From Phyllobacterium sophorae (lineage in GTDB: Bacteria; Pseudomonadota; Alphaproteobacteria; Rhizobiales; Rhizobiaceae), in assembly GCF_003010965.1 (NCBI RefSeq), contig NZ_PGGM01000002.1, forward strand, positions 709,265 to 773,264: a stretch of DNA of 64,000 nucleotides, given 5' to 3'. The translations under genes and the position numbers were made by a program. Position 1 is the first letter of the stretch. Each line of letters opens with the position of its first letter. This document shows positions 39,626 through 49,394 of the stretch, in pieces. The notes beneath the pieces are model-generated. The model ran no database searches and was not told the origin of the DNA. It was given only the letters and a program-made list of their open reading frames with translations.

Positions 39626-39896
39626 CGTCTCAACCTTGCACCCAAAAGCAGGGATTCATCCTGATTCGTGTCAAAGACTACCACTTGACGACGATTCTGC
39701 GGCGTAAGGGGTATAATCATGCATGTGAATTTAAAACAGAGCCAAAAGGTGGCTGGATTTGCGTTAACATGCAGTGTAACACGGCCTTCGATATCGAGGG
39801 TCACTCTCTTGCCGCATTTGGTAACCAAGCCAGACAAGCAAAATCAGGTGATCAAGACACACTTCGGATAAGTGCGCTGAAAGGAACCAGTTGACC

Positions 39897-40517
39897 ATGT
39901 CCATCCGCAAGACCATCGCTGCAACCGCATCCCTTGTCGGTGCCACTGCATTACTCGCCGTCGCGGCGGTACCAGCGTCAGCCCAACAGCAGAGAGCGCC
40001 GCAGGGTTGGTTCAAGGTCTGCTCCAAGCAGGAAGAGAACGATATCTGCAATACCCAGAACATCGTGACTGCTGATAGCGGCCAGCTGCTGACAGCCGTC
40101 AATCTCATTGAGATCAAGGGCAAGATCAACCGGAAGATTTTCCAGGTTTCCGTTCCGACCGGCCGCCTCATCGCGCCGGGCGTCGGACTCCAGATCAATG
40201 GCGGCAAGACGCAGAAAATCGAATATGCAATCTGCTTCCCTGATCGCTGCATCTCCGAAGTCGCCTTGTCAGACGAGCTCCTCTCGTCATTCAAGAAGGG
40301 CAACCAGCTGACGCTGACTTCGGTCAATTTCCAGAACAAGCCCAATCCGATCAACGTTGCATTGACTGGATTCAGCCAGGCCTATGACGGCCCGGGCCTG
40401 CAGCAGAACGAACTTGAACAGCGCCAGAAGACCCTTCAGGATGAAGTCCAGAAGCGTCAGAAGGAATTCGAAGAAAAGATGAAGGCTGAACAGCAAAAAG
40501 CCAAAACCGGCAACTGA
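39897..40517 (+). CDS. Invasion-associated locus B (IalB) family protein
   Basis: 206-residue exported protein. Signal peptide MSIRKTIAATASLVGATALLAVAAVPASA; mature N-terminus with GWFKVCSKQEENDICNTQN and FPDRCISEVAL, the paired-cysteine pattern of IalB proteins. After the domain, about 35 residues form a highly charged coiled-coil-like tail (QKTLQDEVQKRQKEFEEKM) that is an extension over the core family. IalB was named for Bartonella erythrocyte invasion, but homologues are common in free-living Rhizobiales, so the role here is open. AAGGA lies 11 bases before the ATG. Confidence 0.85.
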   Translation: MSIRKTIAATASLVGATALLAVAAVPASAQQQRAPQGWFKVCSKQEENDICNTQNIVTADSGQLLTAVNLIEIKGKINRKIFQVSVPTGRLIAPGVGLQINGGKTQKIEYAICFPDRCISEVALSDELLSSFKKGNQLTLTSVNFQNKPNPINVALTGFSQAYDGPGLQQNELEQRQKTLQDEVQKRQKEFEEKMKAEQQKAKTGN

Positions 40518-40533
40518 CCGGCAGGCAGGAATC

Positions 40534-40564
40534 AAAAAGGGACGCTTCGGGCGTCCCTTTTTTG
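40534..40564. terminator. Bidirectional terminator between the IalB-like gene and hspQ
   Basis: Stem AAAAAGGGACGC/GCGTCCCTTTTTT with loop TTCGG, poly-A on one side and poly-T on the other. It sits in the 65-bp gap between convergent genes. Confidence 0.9.
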
Positions 40565-40582
40565 TTGTCCGTTGCTCTGACG

Positions 40583-40924
40583 CTAATTGATGTGCGGTCG
40601 CTTTACCCGATAGACGCCGCCTTCAGTCTTTTCGAACATGTTCTTGATCTGAGGATGCCTCAATGGCACACCACTCGTGTCGGCCATCAGGTTTTGCTCC
40701 GAGACATAGGCGACGTATTCGCTTTCCGCGTTCTCGGCGAAGAGATGGTAAAACGGTTGGTCGCGGCGCGGTCGTATATCCTCTGGAATGGATTGATACC
40801 ACTCTTCCGTATTGTTAAATTCCGGATCAACGTCAAAAATTATTCCACGAAAGGCAAATATCCGGTGACTAACCACCTGACCTATCTGAAATTTTGCATG
40901 TCGTATCTGTGTCATCATTGTCAT
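40583..40924 (-). CDS. hspQ: Heat shock protein HspQ
   Basis: 113-residue hemimethylated-DNA-binding-domain (YccV) protein; in enterobacteria HspQ affects Lon-protease specificity and DnaA stability. Family features seen: KFQIGQVVSHRIFAFRGIIFDVDPEF, EEWYQSIP, DQPFYHLFAENAESEYVAYVSEQNL and HPQIKNMFE. Three ATGs (40924, 40918, 40915) sit close together; I use the first. Longer upstream codons lack family resemblance. Confidence 0.9.
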   Translation of the reverse strand: MTMMTQIRHAKFQIGQVVSHRIFAFRGIIFDVDPEFNNTEEWYQSIPEDIRPRRDQPFYHLFAENAESEYVAYVSEQNLMADTSGVPLRHPQIKNMFEKTEGGVYRVKRPHIN

Positions 40925-41014
40925 TCGGTATAGATATCTCGTTCTGTCAAATCTCGCGAGCTTAATTGGCGTCCTGCCGTAACTCTTTCGCGCCGCAACC
41001 CTCAAAAGCCAATT

Positions 41015-41959
41015 ATGCTCAACGTTTTTAACCTCGTGCTTCCGTTCTTTGGGCTTATCTTTCTTGGCTTTTTCGTGGCCCGGATTAATCGCCAGCCCCT
41101 GGAAGCGCTGGGGTGGATGAACACTTTCATCGTTTATGTGGCGCTTCCAGCCCTGTTTTTCCAGATACTATCCCAAACCCCGGTGGCGGAATTGACGCAG
41201 TGGGCATTTATCATCGGTTGCACCGCGTCCACATTCTGCATCTTTCTGACGATGTTCCTGGTCGCATATGTGAGGACGCGAAAGATTGATGAGAGTACGA
41301 TTCAAGGTCTCGCAGCGGCCTATGGCAATATTGGGTATATGGGCCCGGCGCTGGCAATCCTTGCCTTCGGGGCGCCTGCTGCTGTGCCCGTGGCCCTGAT
41401 CTTCTGCTTCGACAACACGCTTCATTTTGTCATGGCCCCGCTGATGATGGCGCTATCCGGCAATGACAAGCGGTCTGCACCCGATCTTGTGATCAGTGTT
41501 CTGCGGAAGATATTTTTTCATCCCTTTATCATCGCGACCATTCTTGGCGTGGCAGCGGCGATTATTGGCTTCGAGCCGCCTGTTGCACTCGATAGATTGA
41601 TTGATTTGCTCGCGAAGGCCGCCGCGCCGTGCGCGCTGTTTGCCATGGGCGCTACACTGGCATTGCGCCCCCTGAAGCGGGTTCCAAAGGAGCTCTATCT
41701 CATCGTTCCGCTTAAACTGCTGGTTCAGCCCGTGCTGATCTATGGCATTCTCAGTCTGGCGGGAGACTTCCCTCCAATTTGGGTCAACACGGCGATGTTG
41801 ATGGCAGCTTTGCCCACAGCGACGAATGTCTTCGTCATCGCTCACCAATATGGTGTTTGGGTAGAACGTGCCTCCAGCAGTGTATTGGCAACCACGCTGT
41901 TCTCAGTACTGACGCTGACACTGTGGCTCTACGTGATGACTCACGGACTTATCGAATAA
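41015..41959 (+). CDS. AEC-family transporter
   Basis: 314-residue inner-membrane carrier with about ten hydrophobic helices. It begins MLNVFNLVLPFFGLIFLGFFVAR and has the auxin-efflux-carrier pattern: helix-break GLAAAYGNIGYMGPALAI near residue 95 and ALPTATNVFVIAHQYG near 270 in the second half. Members export or import malonate, malate or other anions; the substrate cannot be predicted. It is divergent from hspQ. Confidence 0.88.
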   Translation: MLNVFNLVLPFFGLIFLGFFVARINRQPLEALGWMNTFIVYVALPALFFQILSQTPVAELTQWAFIIGCTASTFCIFLTMFLVAYVRTRKIDESTIQGLAAAYGNIGYMGPALAILAFGAPAAVPVALIFCFDNTLHFVMAPLMMALSGNDKRSAPDLVISVLRKIFFHPFIIATILGVAAAIIGFEPPVALDRLIDLLAKAAAPCALFAMGATLALRPLKRVPKELYLIVPLKLLVQPVLIYGILSLAGDFPPIWVNTAMLMAALPTATNVFVIAHQYGVWVERASSSVLATTLFSVLTLTLWLYVMTHGLIE

Positions 41960-42068
41960 TTTCAGCAGCCGGGTCGCCTGAATTTCTTTCATATCCGCAA
42001 TAAATCGATCGAACGGCTGTCTTTGCACAGGTCGAAGGCTTGCGATTGGAAATTTTCTCTCTATATAG

Positions 42069-42085
42069 TTGCGAATGATTTGCAA
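42069..42085. promoter_or_regulatory. Fur/Mur-type operator before mntH
   Basis: A 17-bp near-perfect palindrome, TTGCGAAT-G-ATTTGCAA, with one mismatched pair, 20 bp upstream of the mntH start. Its AT-rich TTGC..GCAA shape resembles Mur (manganese-responsive Fur homologue) sites reported upstream of rhizobial mntH/sitA genes; I cannot check a position matrix. Confidence 0.5.
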
Positions 42086-42104
42086 TTGCGATTAAGGGTT
42101 GTTC

Positions 42105-43451
42105 ATGGATCAAATACGGCAGGCGGCCGACACGCCTCAAGGCTGGCGGCGCGCAAGGGGCGAGGCGTCGCTTTCTGATGTTCATCGTTCGATTGCCGTA
42201 ACGACCAGTGGACCGGGCTGGCGCCGCGCGGCTGCTTTTGTCGGTCCAGGCTATCTCGTCGCAGTTGGATATATGGATCCGGGCAACTGGGCCACGTCGC
42301 TCGCTGGGGGCTCGAAATTCGGCTACGCGCTGCTTGTCGTCGCGCTCGTTTCCAACATCATGGCGATCGTGCTGCAGGCATTATGCGCGCGGCTTGCGAT
42401 CGGATCGGGCAGGGACCTTGCGCAGGCCTGCCGCGATGCTTTTCCAAAGCCAGTGGCCTATTCGCTATGGTTCCTTGCCGAAATCGCCATCATTGCCACG
42501 GATATTGCCGAAGTGATCGGCACTGCCATCGGACTTAATCTGATCTTCGGGATACCGCTGGAAATTGGTGTTCTTATCACCGCGCTCGATGTTTTCCTCA
42601 TTCTTTATCTGCAGAAACTTGGCTTCCGTTGGGTCGAGGCCCTGATTATCACCCTGCTTGGAGTCATTGCCGTCTGCTTTGCCATCCAGATTTTCCTCGC
42701 CGATCCAGAATGGGGCGCTGTCATCAGGGGCTTTGCGCCAACAACGGAAATCGTGACCAATCCCGAGATGCTCTATCTGGCGCTTGGTATTCTTGGCGCG
42801 ACGGTGATGCCGCATAACCTTTACCTGCACTCTGGCATTGTTCAAACGCGGAACTATGGCTCTTCGCTGCCGGAAAAACGGCAGGCGCTGAAATATGCGA
42901 CGATCGATTCCACCGTTGCCTTGATGTTTGCCCTGCTGATCAACGCATCGATTCTCATTCTCGCAGCGGCAACGTTTCACAAGACAGGCCAGACAGGGGT
43001 TGCTGAGTTGGGTGAGGCGCATTCACTGCTTGCACCGCTGCTCGGTCTGGCGATTGCCCCGACGCTGTTCGGTATTGCCTTGCTCTGCTGTGGTATCAAC
43101 TCGACGGTAACAGCGACGCTTGCAGGACAGATCGTGATGGAAGGTTTCCTGCACATCAAGCTGGCGCCTTGGCTGCGGCGGCTGATAACGCGCGGCATCG
43201 CGATCGTCCCCGCGGCCATTGTCACGATCTGGTATGGCGAGAGTGGCACGGCCAAGCTGCTTGTGCTGACGCAGGTGGTCCTCAGCCTTCAATTGTCGTT
43301 TGCGGTGTTTCCCTTGGTCATGTTCACGGCGAGCAAGGCCAAAATGGGCGCGCTTGTCGCACCGCGCTGGCTGTCGGCCTTCGCCATGTTCATCGCCGTG
43401 GTGATCGCTTTGCTGAATGTGAAGTTGCTGAGCGACTTCGTCTTCGCATAA
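42105..43451 (+). CDS. mntH: NRAMP-family divalent metal (Mn/Fe) transporter
   Basis: Proton-coupled importer of Mn(II) and possibly Fe(II). 448 residues with 11 predicted helices. The metal-binding signature DPGN is in [17 protein letters not shown] (helix 1) and the helix 6 partner is [17 protein letters not shown] use the ATG at 42105; a TTG two codons upstream is possible. A Mur-like palindrome just upstream suggests repression when Mn is sufficient. Confidence 0.95.
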   Translation: MDQIRQAADTPQGWRRARGEASLSDVHRSIAVTTSGPGWRRAAAFVGPGYLVAVGYMDPGNWATSLAGGSKFGYALLVVALVSNIMAIVLQALCARLAIGSGRDLAQACRDAFPKPVAYSLWFLAEIAIIATDIAEVIGTAIGLNLIFGIPLEIGVLITALDVFLILYLQKLGFRWVEALIITLLGVIAVCFAIQIFLADPEWGAVIRGFAPTTEIVTNPEMLYLALGILGATVMPHNLYLHSGIVQTRNYGSSLPEKRQALKYATIDSTVALMFALLINASILILAAATFHKTGQTGVAELGEAHSLLAPLLGLAIAPTLFGIALLCCGINSTVTATLAGQIVMEGFLHIKLAPWLRRLITRGIAIVPAAIVTIWYGESGTAKLLVLTQVVLSLQLSFAVFPLVMFTASKAKMGALVAPRWLSAFAMFIAVVIALLNVKLLSDFVFA

Positions 43452-43506
43452 TCCCGGGGACAGGACCCGTTTATCTGGTCGAAATCATAACAACAGGACC
43501 CGACTC

Positions 43507-44709
43507 CTAGTGGTTCGGGAGCGCGTCTTTACGCGAGAAGCGGAAGCCGCTGCCTGGACGCAGGCCTTCGCGCATGACGAAACCACGCAGCGGCGAGAAA
43601 GCACGCAACAACTCGAGTCCGCCACTGCGCACCATCTGAACCGGCAGAAAATCCGACAACAACGATCGGTTCAGGGCATCGACCGCGCCGGTGCGCGCAA
43701 TGATATCCGGGCTTCGCTTGCGGTTATAGCTGGACATAACGCTCGATATGCCAAGGTCAGTGCCATCATTGGGAAGCGTTTCCAGGAGGGTCTCAACATC
43801 CCTGACACCGAGATTGAGGCCCTGCGCGCCGATTGGCGGGAATACATGCGCGGATTCGCCAGCCAGAAACACCCGGTTGCGGGCAAAGGAGGTTGGTACA
43901 AGCCCCGAGAGCGGCCAGCTCTGCGGATCAACATCGATGGTCACCGCGCCGAGCATCGACTGCATGCGATCCTCAACCCGCATTGCCAACTGATCTCTTG
44001 TGAGTTCGAGGAGTTCGACAGCGTGCGCTGGTGTCGTCACCCAGACCAGGCTTGAGCGTTTGCCGGCTAGGGGAACCTGCGTGAACGGGCCATGCTCGGT
44101 ATGAAATTCTGTAGAAATATCATGATGATCGCGCGTATGGCTAAAGCTTAGGACGATGGCCGTCTGGTTATAGCTCCAGGTCCGCGCGGATATTCCGGCG
44201 GCTTCGCGGGCCAGCGAAGAACGGCCATCGGCGGCGATGACGATATTGGCGGTGTACACGGCGCCGTTGCCGGCTTCGACTGCAATTGCAGATTCAGTCG
44301 GGTGGTAATGGCTGGCAGAGGCGGCCACATGCTTTACTGGCGAGCCCTTCAGCGCGTCACTCAAGACCTCGGTCAAAGTGACGTTCGGAATGTTGTAGCC
44401 GAAGGCGGGCTCGTCGATTTCGCTGGCCTCAAAGGTCACAGCGGGGCTTCTGATGAGCCGGGTTGTTCCGTCGAGAATACGCATGGTGGTGATCGGAGCC
44501 GCGTGCGGTTCGATGCTTTCCCACAGGCCGATCTGCCTGAGAAACTTGATGGCAGGCATCATCAGCGCGGTTGTCCGCTTGTCATTGCCTTCCGGTATCG
44601 TCCCGAGACTGATGACGTTCTCGAAGGTCTGGCCAATGGCGATCGCGGCGATCAACCCCACATGCCCAGCTCCTGCAATCACAATGGGATCTGTTCTGGT
44701 GCTGGTCAT
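43507..44709 (-). CDS. FAD-dependent monooxygenase of the UbiH/Coq6 family
   Basis: 400-residue flavoprotein. FAD-binding GXGXXG-type start IVIAGAGHVGLIAAIAIGQ near residue 10, the DG motif VIAADGRSSLAREAAG near 165 and the second FAD motif RVFLAGESAHVFPPIGAQGLNLGVRD near 283, the ubiquinone-hydroxylase signature. It probably hydroxylates a ring carbon in ubiquinone synthesis, but the exact position cannot be assigned. I start at 44709, where GGAGG lies 5 bases upstream of the ATG; 44727 is an alternative. It is convergent with mntH and divergent from pcs. Confidence 0.88.
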   Translation of the reverse strand: MTSTRTDPIVIAGAGHVGLIAAIAIGQTFENVISLGTIPEGNDKRTTALMMPAIKFLRQIGLWESIEPHAAPITTMRILDGTTRLIRSPAVTFEASEIDEPAFGYNIPNVTLTEVLSDALKGSPVKHVAASASHYHPTESAIAVEAGNGAVYTANIVIAADGRSSLAREAAGISARTWSYNQTAIVLSFSHTRDHHDISTEFHTEHGPFTQVPLAGKRSSLVWVTTPAHAVELLELTRDQLAMRVEDRMQSMLGAVTIDVDPQSWPLSGLVPTSFARNRVFLAGESAHVFPPIGAQGLNLGVRDVETLLETLPNDGTDLGISSVMSSYNRKRSPDIIARTGAVDALNRSLLSDFLPVQMVRSGGLELLRAFSPLRGFVMREGLRPGSGFRFSRKDALPNH

Positions 44710-44872
44710 ATTCGCCTCCGCTTCCATGCTCGCTTCGAGCTTTCAACAGTTTATATCAACTTCATTGCTTGCGCTTTGAACCATTTTCAAGAAAAGCTGA
44801 TCGCAAATCGTTCGCCGCTGGTAAGATACTACGGCGAGCGAGCAATTATCATGCAGCAGATTGGCGCGGACC

Positions 44873-45625
44873 GTGAAAAAACCAACCTTGCCCAAGGGCG
44901 TCATGCCCAAGAAAGTAACGGCTCCGCAGGCGAAAGCATTTTCCGTTCATCTGCTGACAGCGTCCGGTTCCTTTCTGGCATTCCTGTCGGTTGTTGCCGC
45001 CAGCGAAGAAAGCTGGACAGCCATGTTCTGGTGGCTGGGGCTGGCTTTGTTCGTCGATGGTATAGACGGGCCAATAGCCCGCAAGCTGGAAGTCAAATAT
45101 GTCCTGCCTAACTGGTCAGGCGAACTCCTCGACAATATCATCGACTATATGACCTATGTTCTGATCCCGGCCTTCGCGCTTTATCAGCGCGGTTTCATGG
45201 GCGAGGGGCTGTCGTTTCTTGCGGCGGCGATCATCGTCGTTTCGAGCGCTATCTACTATGCCGACACCGGCATGAAGACCAAGGAGAATTTCTTCAAGGG
45301 GTTCCCGGTGGTCTGGAACATGATTGTCTTTACGCTGTTCATTGTCCGCCCCGGAGAATGGGTGGCATTTGCCATTGTCCTTGCCTCGGCGATCGTCTCA
45401 TTCCTGCCGGTGTATTTTCTCCACCCCGTACGCGTGCAACGGTTGCGGCCATTGAATCTTGCCATATTTTTCCTGTGGTGCGGCTTTGGCGCGATCTCGC
45501 TGTTTCAGGAACTGGAATCGCCGCTCTGGGTGCGCATTGGCATTTCGGTGACAGGCATATATCTCTTTTGCATCGGTGCTGTGATGCAGGCATTCCCCAA
45601 TCTTGGACGTACGGAGAAATCATGA
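44873..45625 (+). CDS. pcs: Phosphatidylcholine synthase
   Basis: Condenses CDP-diacylglycerol with choline to phosphatidylcholine in the inner membrane, a pathway typical of Rhizobiales and Brucellaceae. About 250 residues with several transmembrane helices and the CDP-alcohol phosphotransferase motif seen as DGPIAR, then GELLDNIID. The stretch KAFSVHLLTASGSFLAFLSVV and IYYADTGMKTKENFFKGFPVVWNM are strongly Pcs-like. The start is uncertain: GTG at 44873 (MKKPTLPKG), TTG at 44861 and ATG at 44903 are all possible. Its stop overlaps the next gene's start (ATGA). Confidence 0.93.
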   Translation: MKKPTLPKGVMPKKVTAPQAKAFSVHLLTASGSFLAFLSVVAASEESWTAMFWWLGLALFVDGIDGPIARKLEVKYVLPNWSGELLDNIIDYMTYVLIPAFALYQRGFMGEGLSFLAAAIIVVSSAIYYADTGMKTKENFFKGFPVVWNMIVFTLFIVRPGEWVAFAIVLASAIVSFLPVYFLHPVRVQRLRPLNLAIFFLWCGFGAISLFQELESPLWVRIGISVTGIYLFCIGAVMQAFPNLGRTEKS

Positions 45626-46602
45626 TGGTCAAAGCTGTTCGCATTCATCAAACCGGTGGACCGGAAGTGCTGACCTACGAGGATATCTCCATTGGTGCCC
45701 CGGGACCAAGCGAAGCACACATTCGCAACGATGCAATCGGGCTGAATTTTCTCGATGTCTATTACCGGACCGGCCTTTATCCATCACCCAGCCCCTTGCC
45801 GCTGATCCCCGGACATGAAGGCGCGGGCGTGGTGCTGGCAGTCGGTCCGGATGTAAAGGACGTCAAGATCGGCGATCGCGTCGCCTATACCAATCCCATT
45901 GGTGCCTACGCCGAAGAGCGGTTGATCCCGGCGGATCGGCTCGTCAAAGTTCCGGGCGCTATCGCGCTGGAGCACGCGGCTTCCATGATGCTGAAGGGAC
46001 TCACTGCGCAATATCTGCTGCGACAGACATTTCCCGTGAAAAAGGGCGATACGATCCTCTTCCATGCGGCAGCTGGCGGCGTTGGATTGATTGCCGGTCA
46101 ATGGGCGAAACATCTCGGCGCGACAGTGATCGGCACAGCAGGCTCGGAGGAGAAGGTCAAGCTGGCGCTGGATCACGGATATGATCACGTCATCAATTAC
46201 AACACCGGGAACTTCGTAGAACAGGTAAAGGAGCTCACCGGCGGAAAGGGTGTTGATGTCGTCTATGATTCGGTGGGCAAGGACACGTTTGACGGCTCGC
46301 TCGATTGCCTGCGCCCGCGCGGCATGATCGTCTGTTTCGGCCAGTCCTCCGGAGCGGTTCCGCCATTCGATCTCGGTATCCTGTCGCGCAAGGGTTCGCT
46401 CTATCTGACACGCCCAACGCTCTTCGTTTACGTTGCAGCGCGCGATGCTCTCGAAAATGGGGCCAATGAATTATTCGATCTCGTGGCGAAAGGCGTGATC
46501 AGGATCGAGATCGGACAGACTTACGCACTCAAGGATGTGGCAACAGCGCATCGCGATCTCGAAGCACGCAAGACCACTGGCACGACAGTGCTCATTCCTT
46601 GA
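45622..46602 (+). CDS. NADPH:quinone oxidoreductase, zinc-independent MDR family
   Basis: 326-residue cytoplasmic enzyme of the medium-chain dehydrogenase/reductase superfamily, close to quinone oxidoreductase 1 (Qor). Seen: MMVKAVRIHQTGGPEVL, GLNFLDVYYRTGLYP, GHEGAGVVLAVGPDV and the nucleotide-binding AAAGGVGLIAGQWAKHLGA near residue 150. The structural zinc cysteines are absent, as in Qor. It starts with ATGATGG overlapping the pcs stop, so translation is coupled to phosphatidylcholine synthase, though no functional link is known. Confidence 0.9.
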   Translation: MMVKAVRIHQTGGPEVLTYEDISIGAPGPSEAHIRNDAIGLNFLDVYYRTGLYPSPSPLPLIPGHEGAGVVLAVGPDVKDVKIGDRVAYTNPIGAYAEERLIPADRLVKVPGAIALEHAASMMLKGLTAQYLLRQTFPVKKGDTILFHAAAGGVGLIAGQWAKHLGATVIGTAGSEEKVKLALDHGYDHVINYNTGNFVEQVKELTGGKGVDVVYDSVGKDTFDGSLDCLRPRGMIVCFGQSSGAVPPFDLGILSRKGSLYLTRPTLFVYVAARDALENGANELFDLVAKGVIRIEIGQTYALKDVATAHRDLEARKTTGTTVLIP

Positions 46603-46718
46603 GCCACTGCAACCATTGCTTGAATATTGTGCGCAAAAGGCCGTGGCCGTACGTTTTGCACTTTCCAAATTTGGTGGGCCTGTCATAGGATCGCAAACGG
46701 TCTTGGCCGCGGGGAACG

Positions 46719-48302
46719 ATGACAGAACAAACAAAAGACGGCTCTGAAAAACCGCTACTGGAAGCTGACAAGCTCACCAAAATTTTCGGGACACTCAAAG
46801 CCTGCGATGAAATCAATCTGAGGATTGGAACGGGCGAAATTCACTCACTGCTCGGTGAGAATGGCGCGGGCAAGTCGACCCTCGTCAAGATGCTGTTCGG
46901 TGCGTTGCAACCAACCTCCGGAGCGATTGCGTGGAAAGGCAAGAGCGTTGCAGTCGCCAATCCGGCGATGGGCAGATCGCTTGGCATCGGCATGGTTTTC
47001 CAGCATTTTTCATTGTTCGACGCGCTGACGGCGGCGGAAAACATAGCATTGTCGCTGGATGAGAAAACGCCACTGGACACAATTGCAAACCGGGCGAGGG
47101 AAATCGGAGATACTTATGGCCTGCCGGTGGATCCGGAGGCGCTTGTCGGCGACCTTTCGGTAGGTGAGCGCCAGCGGATCGAGATCATCCGGTGTTTGCT
47201 CCAAAATCCCGACCTCATCATTCTCGATGAGCCGACATCGGTTCTGACGCCGCAGGAAGCGGATCTGCTGTTTGTGACATTGGAGCGCCTGCGGTCCGAG
47301 GGAAAATCGATCCTCTATATCAGCCACAGGCTTGAAGAGGTGCGGCGCCTATGCGACCGCGCGACCGTATTGCGGCACGGCAAGGTTGTCGGCCAATGCG
47401 ATCCGCGCTCCGAAACCGCCGCATCGCTGGCACGCATGATGGTCGGGAGCGATATTCACGTCATCGACAGGCATCCGGCCGCAACGCATGCATCGGCACA
47501 AACTGCGCTGGTTGAAGTGAACGGCCTTTCGCAGAAACCGCGCGGACCCTTTTCCGTGCCGCTTCACGATATCCATCTTTCAGTTCGATCAGGGGAAATT
47601 CTCGGAATTGCCGGTGTTGCAGGCAATGGACAGGGCGAGTTGTTCGAGGCAATTTCCGGCGAAGTCTTGCAGGAACGTCCCGAAATCATCCGCATTCGCG
47701 GAACAGATGCTGGTCGCACAGGCATTTCCGCGCGGCGCAAGCTCGGTGCCGCTTTTGTGCCGGAAGAAAGGCTTGGACATGGTGCTGTTCCAGACATGTC
47801 GCTGACCAACAATCTGCTGTTGTCGCGTCATTCCACGGACCGCAAAGTATTTCTCTCCGGCGGGGCATTAAGGCTCGTCGCGGAGTCCAGCCTTGCTCTT
47901 GCGGCCAAACGGATCGTAGCGCAGATGGACGTTCGCAAGAGCGCGGAAAATCCAGATGCATCAGCACTTTCCGGAGGAAACTTACAGAAGTTTCTCATCG
48001 GACGTGAACTTGATCGGAACCCTTCCGTCATGATCGTCAATCAGCCGACCTGGGGCGTCGACGCCGGAGCTGCTGCGCATATTCGCCAGGCTTTGGTGGA
48101 TCTGGCCCGCAGCGGCTCGGCGGTCATCGTGATCAGCCAGGACTTGGACGAGCTCTTCGAGATTTCCGACCGGATTGCGGCGATGGTACATGGCCGCCTT
48201 TCGGAATCCGTGCCTATAGAACACATGAACCGGGAACGGGTAGGGCTGATGATGGGAGGAGCCGACACGTCGGCACCCCTGGAGGATGCAGGGGCGGTAT
48301 GA
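46719..48302 (+). CDS. Nucleoside-type ABC importer, ATP-binding protein
   Basis: 527-residue protein with two fused nucleotide-binding domains, as in sugar- and nucleoside-type importers. The first has Walker A GENGAGKSTLVK near residue 48, signature LSVGERQRIEI and Walker B LIILDEPTSVLTP. The second has a degenerate Walker A (GVAGNGQGEL) but an intact LSGGNLQKF, normal for this class. First gene of a four-gene importer set; overlaps the next permease by ATGA. Confidence 0.95.
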   Translation: MTEQTKDGSEKPLLEADKLTKIFGTLKACDEINLRIGTGEIHSLLGENGAGKSTLVKMLFGALQPTSGAIAWKGKSVAVANPAMGRSLGIGMVFQHFSLFDALTAAENIALSLDEKTPLDTIANRAREIGDTYGLPVDPEALVGDLSVGERQRIEIIRCLLQNPDLIILDEPTSVLTPQEADLLFVTLERLRSEGKSILYISHRLEEVRRLCDRATVLRHGKVVGQCDPRSETAASLARMMVGSDIHVIDRHPAATHASAQTALVEVNGLSQKPRGPFSVPLHDIHLSVRSGEILGIAGVAGNGQGELFEAISGEVLQERPEIIRIRGTDAGRTGISARRKLGAAFVPEERLGHGAVPDMSLTNNLLLSRHSTDRKVFLSGGALRLVAESSLALAAKRIVAQMDVRKSAENPDASALSGGNLQKFLIGRELDRNPSVMIVNQPTWGVDAGAAAHIRQALVDLARSGSAVIVISQDLDELFEISDRIAAMVHGRLSESVPIEHMNRERVGLMMGGADTSAPLEDAGAV

Positions 48303-49393
48303 TGCGGATCGAAATCGTCAAACGCCCCCAGCATTCGGCATTGTTCAGTGCCCTTTCGCCATTCATCGCCCTGTTTCTGACCTTGATTGCGGGGGCGATA
48401 CTGTTTGCAATTCTCGGCAAGAATCCGATTGCCGCACTCTATTCCTACTTCATCGAACCCTTGACGGAAGTCTGGTCCGTCCACGAATTGCTGGTCAAGG
48501 CGGCACCACTTATACTGATTGCGGTTGGACTATCCGTCTGCTTCCTGTCGAACAACTGGAATATCGGCGCCGAGGGCCAATTGATCGCCGGAGGCATTGC
48601 CGGATCGATCCTTCCGGTCATGTTCCCGGATTTCCAGGGCTGGTATGTCCTTCCCATCATGCTTTTGCTTGGTATGGCCGGTGGCATGGCCTATGCGACG
48701 ATCCCGGCCCTCCTGAAGGTCAGGTTCAGCACGAACGAGATTTTGACCAGCCTGATGCTGGTGTACGTCGCCCAGCTTTTCCTTGATTGGCTGGTACGCG
48801 GGGCGTGGCGCAACCCGCAGGGGTACAATTTCCCAGAAACAGTCCAGTTCAATTCCAGCGCCATCCTGCCGGAAATATGGTCGGCTTCGGGCCGGGCGCA
48901 CTGGGGTTTCATCCTCGCGCTGTTTGCGGCTGTTGCCGTCTGGTTCATGCTGTCGCGGACCTTGAACGGATATGAGATCAAGGTGCTTGGCCGTAGCGCA
49001 AGGGCAGGGCGATTTGCCGGTTTCAGTGCCGGACGGTTGACGTTCTTCGCCTTCCTGGTATCGGGCGCCCTCGCTGGCCTCGCAGGGATTGCCGAGGTAT
49101 CTGGTGCAGTTGGCCAGTTGAGGACGAGCATTTCACCCGGCTACGGATTCACGGCAATCATCGTCGCGTTTCTCGGAAGGCTCAATCCTTTGGGGATAGT
49201 TGCGGCCGGACTGGTGCTGGCATTGTCCTATCTTGGGGGGGAAGCAGCGCAGATTTCATTGGGTATTTCGGAAAAATCGGCGCGCATATTCCAGGGCATC
49301 ATCCTGTTTTTTGTCCTCGCCAGTGACACCCTGATTTATTATCGCATCCGGATTGTGTCCCGGCACAGCGAAACAGCATTGAAGGGTGCGTGA
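48299..49393 (+). CDS. Nucleoside-type ABC importer, permease 1
   Basis: 364-residue inner-membrane permease of the BPD_transp_2 family with 8-10 hydrophobic helices. Visible elements are NWNIGAEGQLIAGGI, FSTNEILTSLMLVYVAQLFLDW and the cytoplasmic-loop pattern GRSARAGRFAGF near residue 230, which contacts the ATPase. It overlaps the upstream ATPase gene by 4 bases and is followed at once by the second permease. Confidence 0.95.
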   Translation: MMRIEIVKRPQHSALFSALSPFIALFLTLIAGAILFAILGKNPIAALYSYFIEPLTEVWSVHELLVKAAPLILIAVGLSVCFLSNNWNIGAEGQLIAGGIAGSILPVMFPDFQGWYVLPIMLLLGMAGGMAYATIPALLKVRFSTNEILTSLMLVYVAQLFLDWLVRGAWRNPQGYNFPETVQFNSSAILPEIWSASGRAHWGFILALFAAVAVWFMLSRTLNGYEIKVLGRSARAGRFAGFSAGRLTFFAFLVSGALAGLAGIAEVSGAVGQLRTSISPGYGFTAIIVAFLGRLNPLGIVAAGLVLALSYLGGEAAQISLGISEKSARIFQGIILFFVLASDTLIYYRIRIVSRHSETALKGA

Positions 49394-49394
49394 A

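Noticed and set aside
39685..39717. TTGACG and TATAAT upstream of the IalB-like gene as a promoter
   Set aside because: The spacer is 21 bp, too long for a normal housekeeping promoter.
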